DNA of 64,000 nucleotides, from positions 62,001 through 126,000 of the forward strand of contig JAGCXQ010000049.1 of NCBI GenBank assembly GCA_017961235.1. The letters run 5' to 3'. The notes beneath the pieces are model-generated. The model was not told the origin of the DNA and did not search any database. It saw nothing but the letters and a program-made list of their open reading frames with translations. This document shows, one piece after another, positions 1 through 8,740 of this stretch. The position numbers and the translations under genes are program-made. The DNA is from Clostridiales bacterium (GTDB taxonomy: Bacteria; Bacillota; Clostridia; Saccharofermentanales; Saccharofermentanaceae). The first letter of the stretch is position 1. Every line of letters begins with the position of its first letter.

Positions 1-1
1 T

Positions 2-208
2 ATGAATTCCCGTGTCTGTGTATGTGGCGATACAACGCAGATCGATCTTCCTTCCGGATATCCGAACGGTCTGGATGATGCGATGCGTGTTCTCCGTGAT
101 ATCTCCGGTATTTCTACAGTTTCATTACAGGAGACGGATATTGTCAGAAATCCGTTGGTACAAAAGATCATAATGGCTTATAATGCAAGGGAAAGGAGAA
201 GATCCTGA
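2..208 (+). CDS. phoH: PhoH-family ATPase, C-terminal fragment (gene enters from the left edge)
   Basis: The 68 visible residues match the end of PhoH-like P-loop ATPases: the GDTTQIDLPSG segment corresponds to the conserved 'GD.TQ.DLP' motif, and the tail RNPLVQKIIMAYNAR corresponds to the usual 'RHPLVQ.II.AY'. The Met at position 2 is internal; the true start and the Walker A part lie outside the window. PhoH proteins are cytoplasmic, RNA-related ATPases of uncertain physiological role. The stop is 2 nt before the next start, which fits the Firmicute order phoH-pgpH-ybeY-era-recO. Confidence 0.9.
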   Translation: MNSRVCVCGDTTQIDLPSGYPNGLDDAMRVLRDISGISTVSLQETDIVRNPLVQKIIMAYNARERRRS

Positions 209-210
209 CC

Positions 211-2298
211 ATGCGCAGTTCGAAGAAGAACCAGAAATTGTTTAAAGTGATCCGTATCATTGCCATCGTGCTTCTTGCAGTACTGATGGTGGCGATCGTT
301 TACTTTGGTTCTCTTCCGAAGCAGTATGATGTCTATCAGGGACAGATAAGCGAGTACGATATTACTGCAACAAGAACCGTGACGGATTCCTATGAGACGG
401 AAAGACGTGCACGTATTGCGAGATCATCTGTCTCTCCGATCTATGTTATTTCTTCCGATATCACAGCTGAGAATGAGGAACTGGTCGAGGATTTCTTTAA
501 TTATTGTGAGGAACTCCGTAAAGCGAATATTGATGATGTCGGTGTCGTGATCCGTAATAAAGCCGAGATGGGCACGCTTCTTCAGAAAGCGGTGAAAGAA
601 TCCTATCAGATCGATCTTTCCGAAGACGTGGCATATACTCTGGCGAATATATCATTTGTGGATTATTCCTATGTGAAATTCGAAGCGAATGAGATCACCG
701 GTATGATCACGATGAATACTCTTGATTCGCAGTCTCTCCAGCAGGAGATCAGCAATTACGTATCCTATATGGAGGACAGCCGTACTCATGACAGTATCGA
801 GTATGTTTCTCAAAAAGAACTCGTCCGTATTCTCCTGAATCAGCTTCTCAAGCCGAATGCGGTTTATGATGAAAAAGCTACGGAGAACGCCCGCGTTGCT
901 GCTTATAAGAATGCGATCAGCGAACCCGTTATGATCCAGAAAGGTAACCGTATTATCAGTGTCGGTGAGACGGTCACACCGCATGTATATAGTCAGCTTC
1001 AGGATCTGAACCTTCTTCCGACGAATTCCTTTAACTATATGCTCCTTCTGGGCATCATCGTGTATATGTGCATTATTGTTGCGGCGGGCGCCTTTTATCT
1101 TTCCCGTTATGATGAGAAGGAGAATATCGATTCGAAGACATTTATCGCACTGATGCTTGCTTTTATCGTGCCACTGATCAGCAGCCGCTATCTGACATCG
1201 ATCTCGCCGTTGTTCTCGACGATCATGTTTACGGCAGTCATTTTTGCGATCTATCTTGGCATCCAGGGCGGCATCACGATGAGCTGGCTTTCTCTTCTCG
1301 TTGTACTTCCGATGAGTGCCTTTAATACTGAACTTATCTTTGTTTCGGCGATCTCGATTTTTGTCTGCTCTGTTGTTGCCGGACAGAGAAATCATAAATT
1401 CAATGCAGCCACCTTGATCATTCTTTCATGTGTGGCATCGCTGATGTCCTCTCTCGGCTATAATCTCGTTACACAGTCATCGACAACGGACACCTTTAAT
1501 TCCGCGCTTTGGAGCGTTATCAGTACAGGATGCTCCGTTGTCGCGGCGATCGGTTTCCAGCCGCTGTTCGAACTGATTTCCAATTCCGCATCTCCGATGC
1601 GTCTTCTGGATCTTGCCCAGCAGAGCCATCCGCTTCAGAAGAGACTCTTTCTGGAAGCTCCGGGTACATCCCAGCACAGTATGATGGTGGCAAACCTTGC
1701 GGACGCCGCTGCCGAGGCGATCGGCGCAAATGCACTGCTTGCGAAGGTCGGCTCCTACTATCACGATATCGGCAAACTCGAAAGACCGGAATACTTTACC
1801 GAGAACCAGCAGGATAAGGTAAATCCGCACGATAATCTCAGTATCGAGGAGAGTGTAGCGATCATTACATCGCACCCGTCTGACGGCCTGAAACTTGCGA
1901 AGAAGTTCCGTCTGCCTCTTGCGATCCAGAATATTATCCTTGAGCATCACGGTACGACATGTCCCGGATATTTCTATCTTAAGGCAAAGAAAGAGGCACA
2001 GGAGAAAGGCCTTCCGGAACCTGCCAAGGAGAATTTCGCATATAAGGGTTCTGTGCCATCTACCCGTGAATCCGCCATCATTATGATCGCTGACTCATGT
2101 GAGGCGGCCGTCCGTTCCCGTGGAGTACACGAAGTAGAAGAGGCGGAAGTGCTTTTCCGTCAGATCATAAAGCAGAAGATCGACGAGGATCAGCTGGTAC
2201 ACTCCGGCTTGTCGTTCGATGATATCGAGAAGATGATCCGGGCGTTTATTCAGGTATATGCCGGCTTCTTCCATGAAAGGGTGAAATATCCGGAATGA
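211..2298 (+). CDS. pgpH: 7TM-HD family membrane cyclic-di-AMP phosphodiesterase PgpH (YqfF)
   Basis: This 695-residue protein has the PgpH layout: one N-terminal membrane segment (about residues 10-32), a long extracytoplasmic 7TMR-HDED-type region (about 35-270), a bundle of seven membrane helices (about 275-455), and a cytoplasmic HD domain. The HD residues are visible: H489 in TSQHSMMVANLA, H518-D519 in YYHDIGKL, and the later EHHGT. Family members hydrolyse the second messenger c-di-AMP to pApA. An AGGAG site lies about 11 nt upstream of the ATG. It overlaps the next gene by 4 nt (ATGA), so the two are probably translationally coupled. Confidence 0.95.
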   Translation: MRSSKKNQKLFKVIRIIAIVLLAVLMVAIVYFGSLPKQYDVYQGQISEYDITATRTVTDSYETERRARIARSSVSPIYVISSDITAENEELVEDFFNYCEELRKANIDDVGVVIRNKAEMGTLLQKAVKESYQIDLSEDVAYTLANISFVDYSYVKFEANEITGMITMNTLDSQSLQQEISNYVSYMEDSRTHDSIEYVSQKELVRILLNQLLKPNAVYDEKATENARVAAYKNAISEPVMIQKGNRIISVGETVTPHVYSQLQDLNLLPTNSFNYMLLLGIIVYMCIIVAAGAFYLSRYDEKENIDSKTFIALMLAFIVPLISSRYLTSISPLFSTIMFTAVIFAIYLGIQGGITMSWLSLLVVLPMSAFNTELIFVSAISIFVCSVVAGQRNHKFNAATLIILSCVASLMSSLGYNLVTQSSTTDTFNSALWSVISTGCSVVAAIGFQPLFELISNSASPMRLLDLAQQSHPLQKRLFLEAPGTSQHSMMVANLADAAAEAIGANALLAKVGSYYHDIGKLERPEYFTENQQDKVNPHDNLSIEESVAIITSHPSDGLKLAKKFRLPLAIQNIILEHHGTTCPGYFYLKAKKEAQEKGLPEPAKENFAYKGSVPSTRESAIIMIADSCEAAVRSRGVHEVEEAEVLFRQIIKQKIDEDQLVHSGLSFDDIEKMIRAFIQVYAGFFHERVKYPE

Positions 2299-3791
2299 TG
2301 ATTAATATTGAGAATAAGACGCGTTCTTTTCAGAAAGACGATGTAAATGAGTTTTCTTCTTATTTGGAAAAAGCACTGGCACTTCTGATCTCGAAAGAAT
2401 ATATCGATCCTGCGCTCTCCGGATCTGATGCGGAGATCTCTGTGGATGTCCGTCTGGTCGGTGAAGATGCGATCCGCAAGCTGAATGCCGAATACCGTGA
2501 AAAAGACCGCGTAACAGATGTCCTGTCTTTCCCGATCCTCGACATGATGGACGGGAGACTCTCGGAAAAACTGATGCCGTATGACTTCACTTATCTTGAA
2601 GAAAAGAAGCTCCTTCCGATCGGAGATGTGGTTATCTGTCCGGAAAAGGCCAGAAAACAGGCAGAAGAATATGGTCACTCCATGTTAAGGGAGATGGTTT
2701 TCCTAGCCGTGCATTCTTTCCTGCATCTTCTCGGTTTCGATCATGAGAACGGAAGAGATGAGGGCATCATGTTCAGTAAACAGGACGAGATCATGAATGA
2801 GATCGGCCTTCCCAGATCGTCGGATGTACTTCCTGCTTCAGACGATGAGCATCCGGTAGGAGAGATGCTTGCGCACTGTGGATATTGTGCGCTGGTCGGA
2901 CGTCCGAATGTCGGCAAATCCACGCTTCTGAATACGATCTCCGGAATGAAGCTGGCGATCGTTTCACATAAGCCGCAGACAACGAGAAATAATATCCAGG
3001 CGATCTATAACCGCGATGATGCTCAGGTGATCTTCGTGGATACTCCCGGTATCCATAAGCCGCAGTCAAAGCTGTCCGAGTTTATGGTGGATTCTTCATT
3101 CCGTGCTGCCAAAGGTGCGGATGTCGTCGTTCTTATGGCCGACGGAAGATTTGAGAAGCCTGCGTCTGTTGAGATCCGTGCCGCGGAGATGGCGAAAAAA
3201 CTGAAAAAGCCGATGATCCTGGCGGTGAATAAAGCCGATGCAGTCTCGAAAGAATCCCTTCTCCCGCTGATTGCGAACTACTCGAAGATCGCAGAGTTTT
3301 CCGATATTGTTCCGATCTCTGCGCTGAAAGACGATGGTGTGGATGAGCTGATGAATGCGATCATCCGGCTCCTGCCATCTCAGCCGAGATATTTCCCGAT
3401 CGAAGAAGTGACGGACCAGTCGGAAAGAGAGATCTCTTCCGAGCTTATCCGTGAGCAGATCCTGCATTATACGAATGAAGAGATCCCTCATGGTACCGCC
3501 GTCGAGATAGATTCATTTGAAGAAGTTTTAAAGGATGATGCTCTGGACAGCTATGACAGAAGCCTGATCCGCATCCATGCCTCGATCATCTGTGAGAAGG
3601 ACTCTCATAAGAGCATTCTTCTCGGTAGGAACGGACAGATGATCAAGAGGATCGGAACAGCAGCCCGTGAGAATATTGAGAAAATGACGGAATGTAAGGT
3701 TTTCCTCGATCTTCATGTAAAAGTTAGAAAAGATTGGAAGAATCGTCAGGTTTTCCTCGACGAGTTTGGCTATAAAAAGAAGGATGATTGA
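2295..3791 (+). CDS. YbeY endoribonuclease - Era GTPase fusion protein
   Basis: One uninterrupted 498-codon frame holds two proteins that are normally separate. Residues about 1-170 are YbeY, the endoribonuclease of 16S rRNA 3'-end maturation, with the zinc motif H140-x3-H144-x5-H150 (HSFLHLLGFDH). After a short acidic linker (about 175-192), residues about 193-498 are Era: Walker A GRPNVGKST at 202-210, switch region DTPGIHKP, G4 NKAD, and a C-terminal KH domain with HKSILLGRNGQMIKRIG. Era binds the 16S rRNA 3' end, so both halves act on the same RNA region. In Bacillus subtilis dgkA and cdd lie between ybeY and era; both are absent here. No stop or frameshift is seen at the junction. The start overlaps the pgpH stop. 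Confidence 0.95.
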   Translation: MMINIENKTRSFQKDDVNEFSSYLEKALALLISKEYIDPALSGSDAEISVDVRLVGEDAIRKLNAEYREKDRVTDVLSFPILDMMDGRLSEKLMPYDFTYLEEKKLLPIGDVVICPEKARKQAEEYGHSMLREMVFLAVHSFLHLLGFDHENGRDEGIMFSKQDEIMNEIGLPRSSDVLPASDDEHPVGEMLAHCGYCALVGRPNVGKSTLLNTISGMKLAIVSHKPQTTRNNIQAIYNRDDAQVIFVDTPGIHKPQSKLSEFMVDSSFRAAKGADVVVLMADGRFEKPASVEIRAAEMAKKLKKPMILAVNKADAVSKESLLPLIANYSKIAEFSDIVPISALKDDGVDELMNAIIRLLPSQPRYFPIEEVTDQSEREISSELIREQILHYTNEEIPHGTAVEIDSFEEVLKDDALDSYDRSLIRIHASIICEKDSHKSILLGRNGQMIKRIGTAARENIEKMTECKVFLDLHVKVRKDWKNRQVFLDEFGYKKKDD

Positions 3792-3793
3792 GA

Positions 3794-4558
3794 ATGGGAG
3801 CGAGTTTTTCCATACGTGGGATCGTGATCGCTTCCAGACCGCATCGTAATCAGGACGCTATTATCACGATCTTTACGCCGCAGCAGGGATTGATCTCCGT
3901 AATGGTGCCGGGTGCCAAGAAGCATTCCTCCCGGCTTGCGCCGCTTGCGACTCCACCGCTTCTTGCAGACTTCATGCTAAGTGAGAGTAAAGGTTTCTAT
4001 TATCTCAAGGAAGGCGAGACTGTCGAGAGTTTCCGTGGTCTTTATGATTCTTTTGAAGCACTTACCTGTGCCTCACATATCCTTGAGGTCGTCAAGGATA
4101 CAGCGGTAGATCCTGAATCTTCACAGTCACTGTTTCCGCTTCTGGTATATGTCTTATATGATCTTTCCAAGCATCCGGATAAATACCGGCAGATCGTTGC
4201 CGCCTTTGAGTGGCGGGTGATGGATGCACTGGGATTTGGATTTGACCTCAGTGAATGTGACTGCGGAAACCCGGACAAGATGCCGACGCGTGCTTTTTCG
4301 TTTAGCAAATGCCGCCTGTACTGTTCATCGATCGGGTGTGTGGCAAAAGCAAAGGACTATCAGTTTGTATCACTTGGCTGCGTGGAAGCACTGAAGTATA
4401 TTCGAGAAGCCCCGCTGGAGAGGCTCAGTGCTTTTCGCGCGGAAAAATACGTTCTCGATGACCTGTGCTCAGTGACACACCGGTATCTTTGTGACCGGCT
4501 GGAAAAGAACTATGATAAGTTGGATATCCTTGATACCCTGCCGCCTATGAAGGATTAA
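3794..4558 (+). CDS. recO: DNA repair protein RecO
   Basis: RecO mediates RecA loading at ssDNA gaps with RecF/RecR. The protein shows the N-terminal OB fold (IRGIVIASRPHRNQDAIITI) and a helical C-terminal half with a candidate zinc cluster: CDCG near residue 157, and C and C in SKCRLYCSSIGC. Length (255 residues) is normal. A TTG six nt upstream is in frame, but AAGAAGG at 3777-3783 is better placed for the ATG at 3794, so I use that. It follows era directly, the common Firmicute order. Its stop codon overlaps the stop of the convergent helicase gene within the bases TTAA at 4555-4558. Confidence 0.93.
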   Translation: MGASFSIRGIVIASRPHRNQDAIITIFTPQQGLISVMVPGAKKHSSRLAPLATPPLLADFMLSESKGFYYLKEGETVESFRGLYDSFEALTCASHILEVVKDTAVDPESSQSLFPLLVYVLYDLSKHPDKYRQIVAAFEWRVMDALGFGFDLSECDCGNPDKMPTRAFSFSKCRLYCSSIGCVAKAKDYQFVSLGCVEALKYIREAPLERLSAFRAEKYVLDDLCSVTHRYLCDRLEKNYDKLDILDTLPPMKD

Positions 4559-6999
4559 AGATCATCCCAGAAGATCTCAGCCTCATCGGACAGGTATTCG
4601 GTAGCTTTCCAGTGATCCGGCCATAAAACTCTATAATCCTCGCGTGCATATCTCTCATCCATCAGAACAATAAAGCCTTTATCGTTTTCGTCACGTATTA
4701 CACGTCCTGCCGCCTGAAGGACTTTCTCCCAGCCTGGGAATTTGTAAGCGAATGAGAAGCCGTCTCCGAATTTATTCTGGAAGTACTGGCTTAGGATCTC
4801 GCGTTCCTTACTGATCTGCGGAAGTCCGACACCAACGATAAATGCACCCTTCAGACGGTCTCCGACCAGATCGATGCCTTCTCCGAAATGACCGCCAAGA
4901 ACGGCCAGTCCCAAAAGAGTCTTATCGCCGTGACGGTTAAAACGGTCGAGATAGTGTTTCTTATCCTCCGCGCCCATTCCCTGCGTCTGGATCATCAGCT
5001 CGATATCCGGATCCTGCTGCGTCGCCTTTGAAAGCCGGGAATAGATCATCTCCATATATGCAAAAGACGGGAAGAAGACCATGAAGTTCTCCTTATGTCC
5101 CGAGATCATACGAAGGATCGTCCTGGCGATCATATCACAGGTGAAATTCCGCTCCTGATAAGTGGTCTTAATGTCTTTCAGGATAAGCACCTGAAGATTC
5201 TCCGGCGGAAAAGGACTCGGAAGCTGGATCATTCTGGAAAAGGTCGTCTCTTTCCCGACGATCATGCTTCTGTAGTACTGGGAAGGAGACATCGTCGCAG
5301 AGAAGAAGACAGCATTGTGATTGTCCTTGAGAATAGAAGCCAGTTTGTCCGAAGCATCCAAACAGTCCAGTGTGATCGAAATATCGTACTGGCCGTTGCT
5401 GCAGGCACCGGAGCGCGTGACCTCGATAATATAGGCATTATCGAAATACAGTTCGATAATTGTCAGGAAGAACCTGGCTTCAAAATAGAACTCGGAGAGG
5501 ATCCTTCGTTTCTCACGGTCTTCCAGATCTGCAAGAATATTCGCGATATGGAAGCATAGTGCCCAGAGCAGCTGATAGAGATTCTTGGGAACGGTTCTGG
5601 TCGCACGGAAATCCTCTCCGATGACGACCTCGCTTTCTTTGATCGAAGGCTCCGCCATATTAAGTCCTGCGGAATCTTTCTCAAATGCATAGTCAAGAAG
5701 CGTGAAGTAATCTACAAGCTGATGGCTGTATTTCTCAGTCTTCTGGGAAATCGTCGATAAGACGGGAAGTGCGGTCAGTAACGTACTTCTGGAAAGCGTT
5801 GCACTGAACATATCTCTGGATCGGGAAATCATGTTATGCGCCTCATCGATCAATATGGTGTGGCAGAACTCGTTCACCGCAAAGTATCGCTGCAGGCGGA
5901 TCCTGGGGTGGAAGATGTGATTATAGTCGCAGATAATGACATCGCAGAAATTCGAAGCATCCAGCTGGAGTTCATGCGCACAGATACGGTGCTTTTCGGC
6001 AACGCGTCTTATATCTTCCGGGTAAATGGCGTCCAGTCCGTGAAGTTCTTCGAGAGCAGCGTTCAAGCGGGAATAGTATCCATCGGCAAAAGGGCAGAAG
6101 CGGCTGTCGCAGAACTCTTCCTTGGCAGTGCACATCTGTTCCTTTGGCGCCAGCTGGATCGACTTTAGGACCAGTCCCTGATTTCTCATATCGATAAGAG
6201 CTTTGTCCGCGACTTCTCGAGTCGCAAGCTTGGCGGTAGCATAGAAGATCTTACCGCCTTCGGCATTGGGCAGCCATTTTATAGAAGGATACAGGGTACT
6301 GATCGTCTTTCCGATTCCGGTCGGCGCCTCTGCAATCAGTGTCTCTTTATGCTTTAGTGAGGAAAGAACGGCTTTCATGAAGTCTTTCTGACCGCTTCTT
6401 ACCACAGTATATGGGAATTTCATCGCGGCAATGGATTCATTTCTCGCATTCTGATAATTACTGATTCTGGTTGCTTCCGACAGATAAAGCGCCATCGTGT
6501 TGTCGAAAAACTCCGAAGCTTCTTCACGGGTGAAAACACGGCTTTTCTCTAGAAACTGATAATTCAGGAAAGATACATAGCGGAGCGTGATCGTTATATC
6601 TTCCGCTTCCGCATGAGAAAGATAGTACAGATAAGCATATATCTTGACCTGTGCCTCGTGTGTCGGAAGTATGAGGGATTCGACCTTTTCCGCAACCCGG
6701 TTGTGCGTCTTTATCTCTATTATATTAATAGAAGAAGTATTAGTATCTTCAATAATACAGTCCGCGCGTCCGGAAATCTGGATAGTGAAGAGTTCATACT
6801 CCAGAGTCGTACCAAGAGAATACTCGGAAAAAACACCTTCTTCGCCATATTCTTTCTTTATATCCTGAAATACACGCTGGTGCATCCTTGTGCCATCGAG
6901 TCCGGACACGCCGCCATATCCGGCACCAAGAAGAGAACCGGAGCGGTAGATGCGCTCACTGAGCGCGCGAACGGAGATTTTGTGAAGTGCTTTTTCCAT
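4555..6999 (-). CDS. PD-(D/E)XK nuclease fused to XPD/DinG-type FeS helicase
   Basis: An 814-residue protein. Residues about 1-200 are a RecB/Cas4-like nuclease domain: D80 in GRAD, E95-I-K97 in NIIEIKTH, and the QVKIYAYLY helix. Residues about 200-814 are a superfamily 2 XPD/DinG helicase: Walker A EAPTGIGKT (224-232), four candidate FeS-cluster cysteines C290, C297, C302 and C340, DEAH box at 385-388, and late motifs with FGEGIDLVGDRL and QAAGRVIRDE. The expected role is 5'-3' DNA unwinding with end processing in repair; the substrate is unknown. No ribosome-binding site precedes the ATG. Instead an extended -10 box ends 6 nt before it (see the promoter entry). It converges on recO with overlapping stops. 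Confidence 0.9.
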   Translation of the reverse strand: MEKALHKISVRALSERIYRSGSLLGAGYGGVSGLDGTRMHQRVFQDIKKEYGEEGVFSEYSLGTTLEYELFTIQISGRADCIIEDTNTSSINIIEIKTHNRVAEKVESLILPTHEAQVKIYAYLYYLSHAEAEDITITLRYVSFLNYQFLEKSRVFTREEASEFFDNTMALYLSEATRISNYQNARNESIAAMKFPYTVVRSGQKDFMKAVLSSLKHKETLIAEAPTGIGKTISTLYPSIKWLPNAEGGKIFYATAKLATREVADKALIDMRNQGLVLKSIQLAPKEQMCTAKEEFCDSRFCPFADGYYSRLNAALEELHGLDAIYPEDIRRVAEKHRICAHELQLDASNFCDVIICDYNHIFHPRIRLQRYFAVNEFCHTILIDEAHNMISRSRDMFSATLSRSTLLTALPVLSTISQKTEKYSHQLVDYFTLLDYAFEKDSAGLNMAEPSIKESEVVIGEDFRATRTVPKNLYQLLWALCFHIANILADLEDREKRRILSEFYFEARFFLTIIELYFDNAYIIEVTRSGACSNGQYDISITLDCLDASDKLASILKDNHNAVFFSATMSPSQYYRSMIVGKETTFSRMIQLPSPFPPENLQVLILKDIKTTYQERNFTCDMIARTILRMISGHKENFMVFFPSFAYMEMIYSRLSKATQQDPDIELMIQTQGMGAEDKKHYLDRFNRHGDKTLLGLAVLGGHFGEGIDLVGDRLKGAFIVGVGLPQISKEREILSQYFQNKFGDGFSFAYKFPGWEKVLQAAGRVIRDENDKGFIVLMDERYAREDYRVLWPDHWKATEYLSDEAEIFWDDL

Positions 7000-7005
7000 A
7001 CAATT

Positions 7006-7014
7006 ATTATATCA
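7006..7014 (-). promoter_or_regulatory. Extended -10 promoter for the helicase gene, probably leaderless
   Basis: On the minus strand the bases TGATATAAT form a TGn-TATAAT extended -10 element, and the ATG begins after only 6 further bases. The start of transcription would therefore fall on or next to the A of the ATG. No convincing -35 box or Shine-Dalgarno sequence is present. Confidence 0.55.
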
Positions 7015-7078
7015 AAAGCAGTGCTCCCTTATATTTTTAAATTATGCAACATCATAAGCAAAATTATTCATAAATACG

Positions 7079-7107
7079 TTGAATAGACAATAATGGAGTG
7101 CTATACT
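7079..7107 (+). promoter_or_regulatory. Sigma-A type promoter of ddh
   Basis: TTGAAT at 7079-7084 and TATACT at 7102-7107 are separated by 17 nt, about 50 nt upstream of the chosen ddh start. The rest of the 157-nt gap between the helicase gene and ddh shows no other clear feature. Confidence 0.6.
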
Positions 7108-7156
7108 TCAAGTTGTTGATTTCAGATATGAAAGAATGAAAGGAGAAAGTTGCAAA

Positions 7157-8143
7157 ATGGCAATTCGAATTGGTATTTATGGTTATGGTAACCTGGGTAG
7201 AGGTGTAGAGGCCAGCATCCGTCAGAATCCGGATATGGAACTTGTCGCCGTTTTTACCCGTCGTGATCCTTCTACATTGAAGATCCAGACGGAATCCGCA
7301 AAAGTTATGTCGGTAAATGATGTTGCTTCGATGAAAGATGCGATCGACGTTATGATCCTCTGCGGCGGCAGCGCTACTGATCTTCCTGTTCAGGGTCCGC
7401 AGCTTGCTTCTATGTTTAATATTGTGGATAGTTTCGATACACATGCTACGATCCCGCAGCACTTTGCTGAGGTCGATGCAGCTGCTAAAGCTGCCGGCAC
7501 TGTCGGTGCGATCTCCGTTGGCTGGGATCCGGGTATGTTCTCTCTGGCTAGAATCTATTCCTGCAGCATTCTTCCGGAAGGTGAGAGCTATACATTCTGG
7601 GGTAAGGGCGTCAACCAGGGTCATTCTGATGCGATCCGCCGCGTAAAGGGCGTAAAAAACGGCAAGCAGTACACGATCCCGGTAGAAAGTGCACTGGAAG
7701 CAGTACGTTCCGGTTCCCAGCCTGAGCTGACCACACGTCAGAAGCATACAAGAGAGTGCTTCGTAGTTCCGGAAGAGGGAGCAGATCTTAAGCAGATCGA
7801 AAATGATATCAAGACCATGCCGAACTACTTTGCAGACTACGATACGACCGTTCACTTTATTACTGAGGAAGAACTTCAGAAGAATCACAGCGGTATTCCG
7901 CATGGTGGTTTCTGCTTCCGTTCCGGTGTTTCCGGTTTCAATAAAGAGAATAAGCACATTATCGAGTACAGCCTCAAGCTCGACTCGAACCCTGAGTTTA
8001 CTGCGGGTGTACTTGTTGCATATGCTCGTGCGATCGCCCGTCTTTCCAAGGAAGGCGTAACAGGATGCAAGACCGTTCTGGATATTGCTCCTTCGTACCT
8101 GAGCCCGCTGTCCGATGATGAACTGAGAAAGACACTGGTCTGA
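7157..8143 (+). CDS. ddh: meso-diaminopimelate D-dehydrogenase
   Basis: The enzyme reductively aminates L-tetrahydrodipicolinate to meso-2,6-diaminopimelate with NADPH in one step, giving the lysine and peptidoglycan precursor. Evidence: the N-terminal Rossmann motif IRIGIYGYGNLGRGVE; FTRRDP, which fits the NADP-binding region; SFDTHATIP; and the family hallmark SVGWDPGMFSL, followed by WGKGVNQGHSDAIRR. Length 328 is normal. An in-frame ATG lies 21 nt upstream, but AAAGGAG at 7139-7145 sits between the two and points to 7157. The gene is monocistronic, with its own promoter and terminator. Confidence 0.95.
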   Translation: MAIRIGIYGYGNLGRGVEASIRQNPDMELVAVFTRRDPSTLKIQTESAKVMSVNDVASMKDAIDVMILCGGSATDLPVQGPQLASMFNIVDSFDTHATIPQHFAEVDAAAKAAGTVGAISVGWDPGMFSLARIYSCSILPEGESYTFWGKGVNQGHSDAIRRVKGVKNGKQYTIPVESALEAVRSGSQPELTTRQKHTRECFVVPEEGADLKQIENDIKTMPNYFADYDTTVHFITEEELQKNHSGIPHGGFCFRSGVSGFNKENKHIIEYSLKLDSNPEFTAGVLVAYARAIARLSKEGVTGCKTVLDIAPSYLSPLSDDELRKTLV

Positions 8144-8173
8144 TATAGGCCCGAAGATATTTTGTTGCACTTG

Positions 8174-8206
8174 GAAACTGCCTCGAAAATTCGGGGCAGT
8201 TTCTTT
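8174..8206 (+). terminator. Rho-independent terminator of ddh
   Basis: GAAACTGCC pairs with GGCAGTTTC across a 12-nt loop (8174-8203), followed by a short T run. It lies 30 nt after the ddh stop. Confidence 0.8.
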
Positions 8207-8230
8207 AACATATTTAGGATGTTGCGGCGG

Positions 8231-8265
8231 TAAAACAAAAAGACCGGGAACTTAAATTCCCGGTC
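8231..8265 (-). terminator. Terminator of the minus-strand tRNA-Leu
   Basis: AGACCGGGAA pairs with TTCCCGGTCT around a 6-nt loop. Read on the minus strand it is followed by TTTTTGTTTT, directly after the tRNA CCA end. Confidence 0.85.
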
Positions 8266-8352
8266 TGGTGCGGATAGCAGGACTTGAACCTGTATGACCT
8301 TGCGATCACTAGCACCTGAAGCTAGCGCGTCTGCCAATTCCGCCATATCCGC
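8266..8352 (-). tRNA. tRNA-Leu (anticodon CAG)
   Basis: Read on the minus strand this is an 87-nt class II tRNA with encoded CCA. Acceptor arm GCGGATA pairs with TATCCGC, the anticodon loop is TTCAGGT (CAG), there is a long variable arm, and the T-loop is GTTCAAGTC. It reads CUG codons. Confidence 0.95.
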
Positions 8353-8495
8353 AAGTGCTTAAATATAATACTAAAAGATAATCAAAAATGCAAGGTCATT
8401 TTACAAAAACTTTCCTTGATTTGATTTGGCCTTGATCGACAGCGCTTTTTCCAAATTGTGATACAATATAATTAATATATCAAGGAGGTGAAATC

Positions 8496-8714
8496 ATGGA
8501 TATTAAAGGAAAAGTTGATGAAGTCGTAAAGAAGGTACAGTCTGATCCGGATGTTGCGAAGAACTTTGAAAAAGAGCCGGTCAAGACAGTTGAAGGCATT
8601 ATCGGTGTGGATCTTCCGGATGATGTTATCAACAATGTTGTTGATGGTGTTAAGGCAAAGCTCTCTGGAGATAAAGCAGGCGGAATCATCGGAAAAATCA
8701 AGGGTATGTTCTGA
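8496..8714 (+). CDS. Small conserved-looking helical protein of unknown function
   Basis: A 72-residue protein with no membrane segment or signal peptide. The N-terminal half (KVDEVVKKVQSDPDVAKNF) reads as an amphipathic helix, the middle has GVDLPDDVINNVVDGVKAKL, and the C-terminal end is Gly/Lys-rich (GGIIGKIKGMF). The pattern 'helix - SDP..A..F..dPVK - GvdlPdd' recalls small Clostridial orphan proteins and loosely the Nif11-type leader helix, but I cannot assign a function. Expression looks strong: a near-perfect AAGGAGGTGA site 5 nt before the ATG, a TATAAT box at 8467-8472 without a good -35 box, and a terminator right after the stop. It stands alone. Confidence 0.75.
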   Translation: MDIKGKVDEVVKKVQSDPDVAKNFEKEPVKTVEGIIGVDLPDDVINNVVDGVKAKLSGDKAGGIIGKIKGMF

Positions 8715-8740
8715 TTTTTCGTATCATTCGTTAACTATTA

